From assembly GCF_040958095.1 (NCBI RefSeq), contig NC_091220.1, positions 18,629,499 to 18,693,498 on the forward strand: DNA of 64,000 nt, in the 5' to 3' direction. Position 1 is the first letter of the stretch; each line of letters starts with the position of its first letter. The stretch comes from Procambarus clarkii (lineage: Eukaryota > Arthropoda > Malacostraca > Decapoda > Cambaridae). The notes under the pieces were generated by a model. It saw only the letters and a list, made by a program, of their open reading frames with translations, searched no databases and was not told where the DNA came from. Both the position numbers and the translations under genes were made by a program. Positions 58,928-64,000 of the stretch are shown in pieces.

Positions 58928-61100
58928 ATGTTTACATCAGCAGCTGCTGCAGGGAGGCTGTTGGGAGGTTGCGTCACCGGTCACCTATTCCACGTGTCTG
59001 GGAGAACACGTGGAATTTACGTGTTCCTGAAGAACACCATGATGTTGAAGGTGATGTTAGAGCCTTTTGCGAGGTTTATGAGCTTCCAGTGCAGATATCC
59101 TGGGAGATTGATGAGTCTAAACCGAAGCAGATTACCTTGGCGTGTTCGGGAGACCTGTGATGCAAGGACCATATTTTCCTTCCTGAAGTGTAACAGTAGT
59201 ACTCTAATGCCCTCAAGAATGATTACCTGCACTCTAAGAACATGTTGTTTAGGCTCTCAACACTACATAGATTTTCTTAAAGTTCCACGTGAAATAAATT
59301 TGAGAACGTCTAAATGGAAGAGAAGAGGCACCAGTGGACCAGGCCCCGTGTGTCTTGCACTGATGGTGGCTGCCTGCTGGGATATGAACAGGGAACAGAA
59401 AATTAACGAGAGAGAATTTATTCTGGCAGCAATGGTGGGCAACACCGAGCGAATGAAGGTGAGGTGGACAGGTCTTCATATTTTATTTTATTGATTTTAT
59501 TTATATATATATACAAGAAGGTACATTGGGATTGTGAGGATACATAGCATAGTAATTACATTCTTGTAAAGCCACTAGTACGCGCAGCGTTTCGGGCAGG
59601 TCCTTAATCTAAGAAACTTATAAGTAGGTAAATACTTGCAAAATTTATAAAAATGATAACGGTTACATAGCATGAAAAAAATAAAAGATGAGAGAAAAAT
59701 TGTAGGTATATTAAAGCACATAGGCAGCTCAGAATGATTGCAATGACAGCTTGAATGGTAGTTTAACAAAACTTAGCAGGCACAATACAGCATATGGCTA
59801 GCACATAAAAGAAGACAGCAATGAACACAATGATAAAGTTGTTTGGATTAAGTACATAAAGATTGGGAGATTGGGCAACACTAGATACAGAGCAAGTTTA
59901 AAGCTCAGTGTAGGAAACTACGAAGATGAAATTAGGTACTTTTTGGTTTTGTTTTTAAATGAGGCAAAAGTTTGACAGCTTTTCGTTTCATAGAGTTTTC
60001 TGAAAGTTTCATAGATAGATCTTCATATCTTCATTTTTTTAATGCCTTTTAAAAGATAAATTCAAACATTATTATATTAGCTTTTCTCATGAGACAGTCT
60101 TGAAACAATGTACAACATTTTCAGAATGTTACAAGTACTTCTAGATGTATTTGAAATGTTGGTACAGTATTTGTTATACAGTACTGTATTTTGTATCGCA
60201 GGAAGCATCCAGAAGCATAAAGTATTTTAATTTTAAAATGAAAATATTTTATGCACACCAGTATTGATGCATTACAATATTTTAAAGTTGCCGGTCTCCA
60301 AACAACCATCTGTCTCTGCACAATAGTACTGAACTATTTATAACAACCAATACTGTATACAGTATATATAAATATTGCAAGCATAGGCAGTGTCTCCTAC
60401 CTACAGTAAGCAAATGAGGCATATTAAGATGGTTTAAATAAAGCATTAAAAAAAAAAGATGTGGTGGTAGAAGACCATATCCAACTGCATACATGGAGTC
60501 CAAAATTGCACCATCAAAACTATTTTGTTCTAATCTAACCTTCCCAAATAGGGGTTCTTTTTAGTAGAGTTGGGTTCATTCTCGACTCACAATTTGGAAT
60601 CTCGGGTTTGAATCCCAGAAGGAACAAAAATGACTGGACACATTTTCTTTCACCTAATAATATTATTCACCTAGTAGTGAATAGGTACCCAAGAGTTAGT
60701 CAACTGTTGTCAGGTGTCATCCTGAGGCGGGTCAGTAATTCGACCTTGGGGGGAACCTTGATACAAGCCTAACATACATGCACAGGCTGCCTGTCCCCCA
60801 ATAATACAAATTATCACAAAGAGTGAATGACTTCTAAAAAAATTAATATATTTTTTTTAGTTTAGTTTTTATTTTGCTTATGCTACAGTCAAGTGATGTG
60901 ATTTGCTTACTTTCTTGAATGATTTATATACATTAGCTTCTCGTTTTGTATTAGGTGTTTACTCCATTATTCCTATAAATAATTTTGACAGTTATTTTAA
61001 GATGCCCAAAATGCTTGCATATTAGTGGCTCTATTAAATATGCATTTTCCGTAACAACTAATTAACCATTGTATCATGTTCTTCATATTTCTTAAATAAA

Positions 61101-61132
<32 letters not shown>

Positions 61133-62517
61133 ATTAATTTAAAATAAAATCTTTTGAATAAATTATTTTCTAAAAAAATATAAAAAATGTGATATTTAAC
61201 ATAAGATATAGTTCTATGGTTGTTTTGTGTTCTTAAGGAATTCTTGAAAAAAGGAGTTGACGTAAATTGTCATCACCCTTATGGTTGGACTGCACTTCAT
61301 GCTGCAGCTATTAATGGACGTTCACAAGCGGTCAAGTTTTTGCTTGACAACGGAGCTGATCCCAATCTTCCTGACAACTTCTCAAATATATTTCAGGTTA
61401 GTTGTTAATGGTGAACTGAGGAATATTAGTGATAAAAGCAATGACACAGTAGGAGATTATTTAGGAGAGATTGACACAGACAGAGATTGATGACACAGTA
61501 GGAGAATGGTAGAGTTGATGAAAAGGCATATTTTAGTAAGGTGAATGATACAAGTAAAGGCAGATTTTGTGAGTGGAGAATGAGTAAAATGTGTAACATT
61601 AAGTGTGTGGTTACTACATTGTTAGTAAAAGATTGAATATTGTCCATCTTTCTGTATATTTTATATAAACCTTTGGAGAGCATTAAATGTATTCAGTAGT
61701 AGCTTTAATTATCGAGATGAAATATTATATTCATTTTAATTATACTATTTCACTTCAGGTTGCTCGTGAAAACAGAACTTCGCCCACCAGCGTGGAAGTA
61801 ATACGAGAGGGAGAGTTTAGCACACTTTTGAATCATAATCAGATGTTTCGTGGATGTACTGCTCTACACTATGCTGTCCTGGCTCACGACCAGGAGAGTG
61901 TCCAGATCTTGCTTGATGCTGGAGCTAACCCAATGTTGGTGAATGAATATCGCTTTAAACCGGAAGACTATGCGAGGGACATTGGTATGAGAACAATGAT
62001 GCAGAAGCATTCTGAAAAATATCTTGCTAAACAAAAACAGAAAGAAATGGAAGACAGAAGAAAATTTCCTCTCGAGTTGAGAATTAAACAGCGTATAATT
62101 GGCCAAGAGGGAGCAATCGCCACAGTTTGTGGTGCAATCAGACGTAAAGAAAATGGCTGGTATGATGAAGAACATCCTCTGGTTTTTCTTTTCTTGGGCT
62201 CATCTGGTATTGGTAAAACAGAACTCGCAAAACAGGTTGCTGAATATCTCCACAAAGGAAAGAAATCGTCATTTATCAGAATTGATATGTCAGAGTACCA
62301 GCAGAAACATGAAGTGGCTAAGTTTATTGGATCACCCCCAGGCTACATTGGACATGATGATGGTGGACAATTAACTAAAAAGTTAAAAGCCTATCCTAAT
62401 GCAGTTGTACTGTTTGACGAAGTTGAGAAGGCACATCCTGATGTGTTGACGATATTGTTGCAGCTGTTCGATGAAGGCAGGCTAACAGACGGCAAGGGAA
62501 AAACTATTGAGTGTAAG
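58928..62517 (+). CDS. CLPB: mitochondrial caseinolytic peptidase B homolog (SKD3), 5' two thirds
   Basis: Three coding exons are visible: 58928-59458, 61238-61396 and 61759-62517, all phase 0, giving 483 residues (the human protein has about 707). The start [20 protein letters not shown] is Ala/Arg-rich and fits a mitochondrial presequence. A hydrophobic [13 protein letters not shown] follows. Ankyrin repeats follow: [20 protein letters not shown] with [12 protein letters not shown], then [10 protein letters not shown] with LLDAGANP. The AAA+ domain has Walker [10 protein letters not shown] (about 377-384), Walker [13 protein letters not shown] (Asp450, Glu451) and pore-loop [13 protein letters not shown]. 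The ankyrin plus single AAA+ layout is specific to metazoan CLPB, an intermembrane-space protein disaggregase. The linker between ankyrin repeats is clearly shorter than in human. The donor GTAACA at 62518 leads to exons beyond the window. Confidence 0.94.
59484..60030 (-). mobile_element. LINE 3' UTR and tail, longest copy
   Basis: Minus sense: a 3' UTR homologous to 56736-56830, then CCCGAAACGCTGCGCGTACT, AGTGGCTTTACAAGAATG and TTGTATATATATAAATAAA. It shows that the short tails elsewhere are ends of a longer element. Confidence 0.75.
60565..60800 (+). mobile_element. SINE, diverged family C
   Basis: CGGGTTTGAATCCCAG (B-box-like), TTTCTTTCACCTAATAA, ACCTAGTAGTGAATAGGTAC, then AAGCCTAACATACATGCACA and GGCTGCCTGTCCCCC. 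Confidence 0.75.
61397..61758. other. CLPB intron 2
   Basis: A 362-bp GT-AG intron with short ATTGACACAGAC/ATTGATGACACAGTAGGAGA-type duplications. Nothing else was seen. Confidence 0.65.
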
Positions 62518-63159
62518 GTAACATAAGCATTATTTCTGCTAGTTCACCTACTGCATTTCACTATTACATTATTCTATGTCACCAGCATTTACTATTTCAT
62601 CACTTTCCCTTCCACTACTCACTTGCTGCCCACTACTCCACCTCACCAACACTTGCTGCCCACTACTTGCCCCTCCTTGTAATACAATACTTCTGCTGTA
62701 AAGTATGGTTAATTGAGATAATATTTTAAGTTTATCTCCATATTTCTGTAATTTTTGCTCATTCATAAATTTATCATCATTTACCCTTTACAAACCTTTC
62801 TTAATAAACCTGAATGTATGTATAAGTATTTACTACTCTAATATAATAATCTTTCATTTTGGAATCAGGAGAATTATACATATAATTTTAAATACAGTAT
62901 AGTTTGTATATATCCTTACAATGTGCATAAAAGAAATCTGTTTTTATGTTCATCAGGTTCTTGAGATGTCAAGATGTAGTTGCAATTTCTTCGTAAAGAT
63001 TTGGTATTCATAAGCAATAAGTAAATTCTCATCTTTTTCTTACACTCTCAGCACTGTCATAGTGTGCTTTCTAAGTCTTATTTCTTTGAGCCCTTTTCAT
63101 AATAATAAATTTTAAGCCCTATACAGTAATACATTTTTTTTTATTTAGTTAAAATAAAT

Positions 63160-63290
63160 TGTTATTTAGGTAAAGTACATATATACATATATATATTGAG
63201 TTACAAGCAGAATGTTGGATTTCTAGATAGAGCTAGTATATACTATGCCTAAAGCCACTAATACGCACAGTATTTTGGGCGAGATTTTGG
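63160..63290 (-). mobile_element. LINE 3' tail copy (diverged)
   Basis: Minus sense CCAAAATACTGTGCGTATTA, GTGGCTTTAGGCATAG. It shares TAGATAGAGCTAGTA on the plus strand with 36150, so it is the older sub-family. Confidence 0.6.
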
Positions 63291-63400
63291 GAAAAAATGA
63301 AACACTAAGACTTAAGACTAATTGAGATTAAAAGCATGAATTGAACTGAAGCAGCAGAAAGAATGACAATAAGTAGCACTGTCAGCCAAAATATAGGCTA

Positions 63401-63500
63401 TCTTGAGGTTATCTTGAAATGATTTCGGGGCTTTTAGTGTCCCCGTGGCCCGGTCCTCAACCAGGCCTCCACCCCCAGGAAGCAGCCCGTGAGAATTAGC
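63401..63500 (-). mobile_element. SINE family C 3' fragment
   Basis: Minus sense GGGCTGCTTCCTGGGGGTGG, AGGCCTGGTTGAGGACCGGG, CCCCGAAATCATTTCAAG, ending TAACCTCAAGATAGC. Confidence 0.85.
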
Positions 63501-64000
63501 TAGAGAAGCAGCTAGAGAATTACATATATGGAAAGGTTGCGCTATACTGCACAGTAATTATTTTATTTTGCAGCAATGTATTTGCCCTTTCATTTTTTAA
63601 TACATGACTAAGAGAACCTTTCTGGAAATGCTGCAACAGTGGCTCTTTGTTGCTAGCCACTCTGGATAGCTCTCTACACCTGTCAAATCACACCAGGCCT
63701 TTGTTAGTCATTAAGAGCCTGTGGAGGCACCTGGTCTTCCCCACAGACGCACAAGGAGCAAGGGATGCTAGATCACTCCTAACTGAGGAAAAAGTCACCA
63801 GAAAGGTAGAGCAAGACAAAACAGACAACAGCAAGGCAAAAGTAAACAAAACAGAAAATGTGACCCCCAGCAGTTAGGTAGTTGCACCACTAGTTCTACT
63901 TCACCACGACCACCAGGTGGCATCACCGGGAGTTGGTGGTTCAGGAGGTGAATCCCCACTAGTGACGAGCCAAATTATGGTGAACTGAAGCTCCTGAAGA

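Larger units (their letters stand above)
59459..61237. other. CLPB intron 1
   Basis: It holds a minus-strand LINE 3' end (59484-60030), a family C-like SINE (60565-60800), an (ATT)n run at 61102-61128 and AT-rich DNA. Confidence 0.7.
62518..64000. other. CLPB intron 3 (partial)
   Basis: AT-rich; a diverged LINE tail (63160-63290, minus) and a SINE C 3' fragment (63401-63500, minus). The segment 63620-64000 is less AT-rich but shows no recognised exon; CLPB exon 4 was not found. Confidence 0.6.

Noticed and set aside
63647-63877. 76-codon ORF near the right edge
   Set aside because: Does not match the next part of CLPB and shows no known domain.

Overview
The window reads as nuclear DNA of an arthropod, most likely a decapod crustacean of the crayfish type. 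The genes are intron-rich and the base composition is AT-rich. Several families of tRNA-derived SINEs and LINE 3' tails recur throughout, together with long microsatellites and a 4.1-kb satellite. No bacterial, organellar or true tRNA/rRNA gene was recognised.

Five conserved host genes can be assembled exon by exon, and all junctions keep the reading frame. From left to right: the 5' part of MANF (minus strand, running off the left edge), complete GOSR1 (plus, 3 coding exons), complete SRRM1 (minus, 15 coding exons, about 852 residues), a complete GH27 alpha-N-acetylgalactosaminidase/alpha-galactosidase (plus, 8 exons, 409 residues), and the 5' two thirds of mitochondrial CLPB/SKD3 (plus, 3 exons seen, running off the right edge). 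MANF and GOSR1 are divergent around a CpG-rich block at 3.8-4.06 kb. GOSR1 and SRRM1 are convergent across a 6-kb repeat-filled spacer. NAGA and CLPB are tandem.

The 15 kb between the SRRM1 start (36945) and the NAGA start (51988) is the odd part. It holds two inverted hAT-like ends at 37.03 and 49.32 kb and a hierarchical satellite (about 22 bp, 212 bp and 1221 bp periods). It also holds a LINE relic, a 426-bp tandem unit split by an apparently intact CR1/L2-like LINE reverse transcriptase ORF, and many LINE/SINE tails. Inside it, on the minus strand, is a possible three-exon gene for a 62-residue protein that I do not recognise.

The genes do not form one pathway: ER-stress factor (MANF), Golgi SNARE (GOSR1), splicing coactivator (SRRM1), lysosomal glycosidase (NAGA) and mitochondrial disaggregase (CLPB). 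The most notable details are a GC-AG intron in GOSR1, a 52-bp tandem duplication that copies a splice donor in NAGA, an unusual Asp in the NAGA sugar-recognition loop, symmetric phase-2 exons in the SRRM1 RS domain, and a SINE whose tail matches that of a LINE family in the same window.
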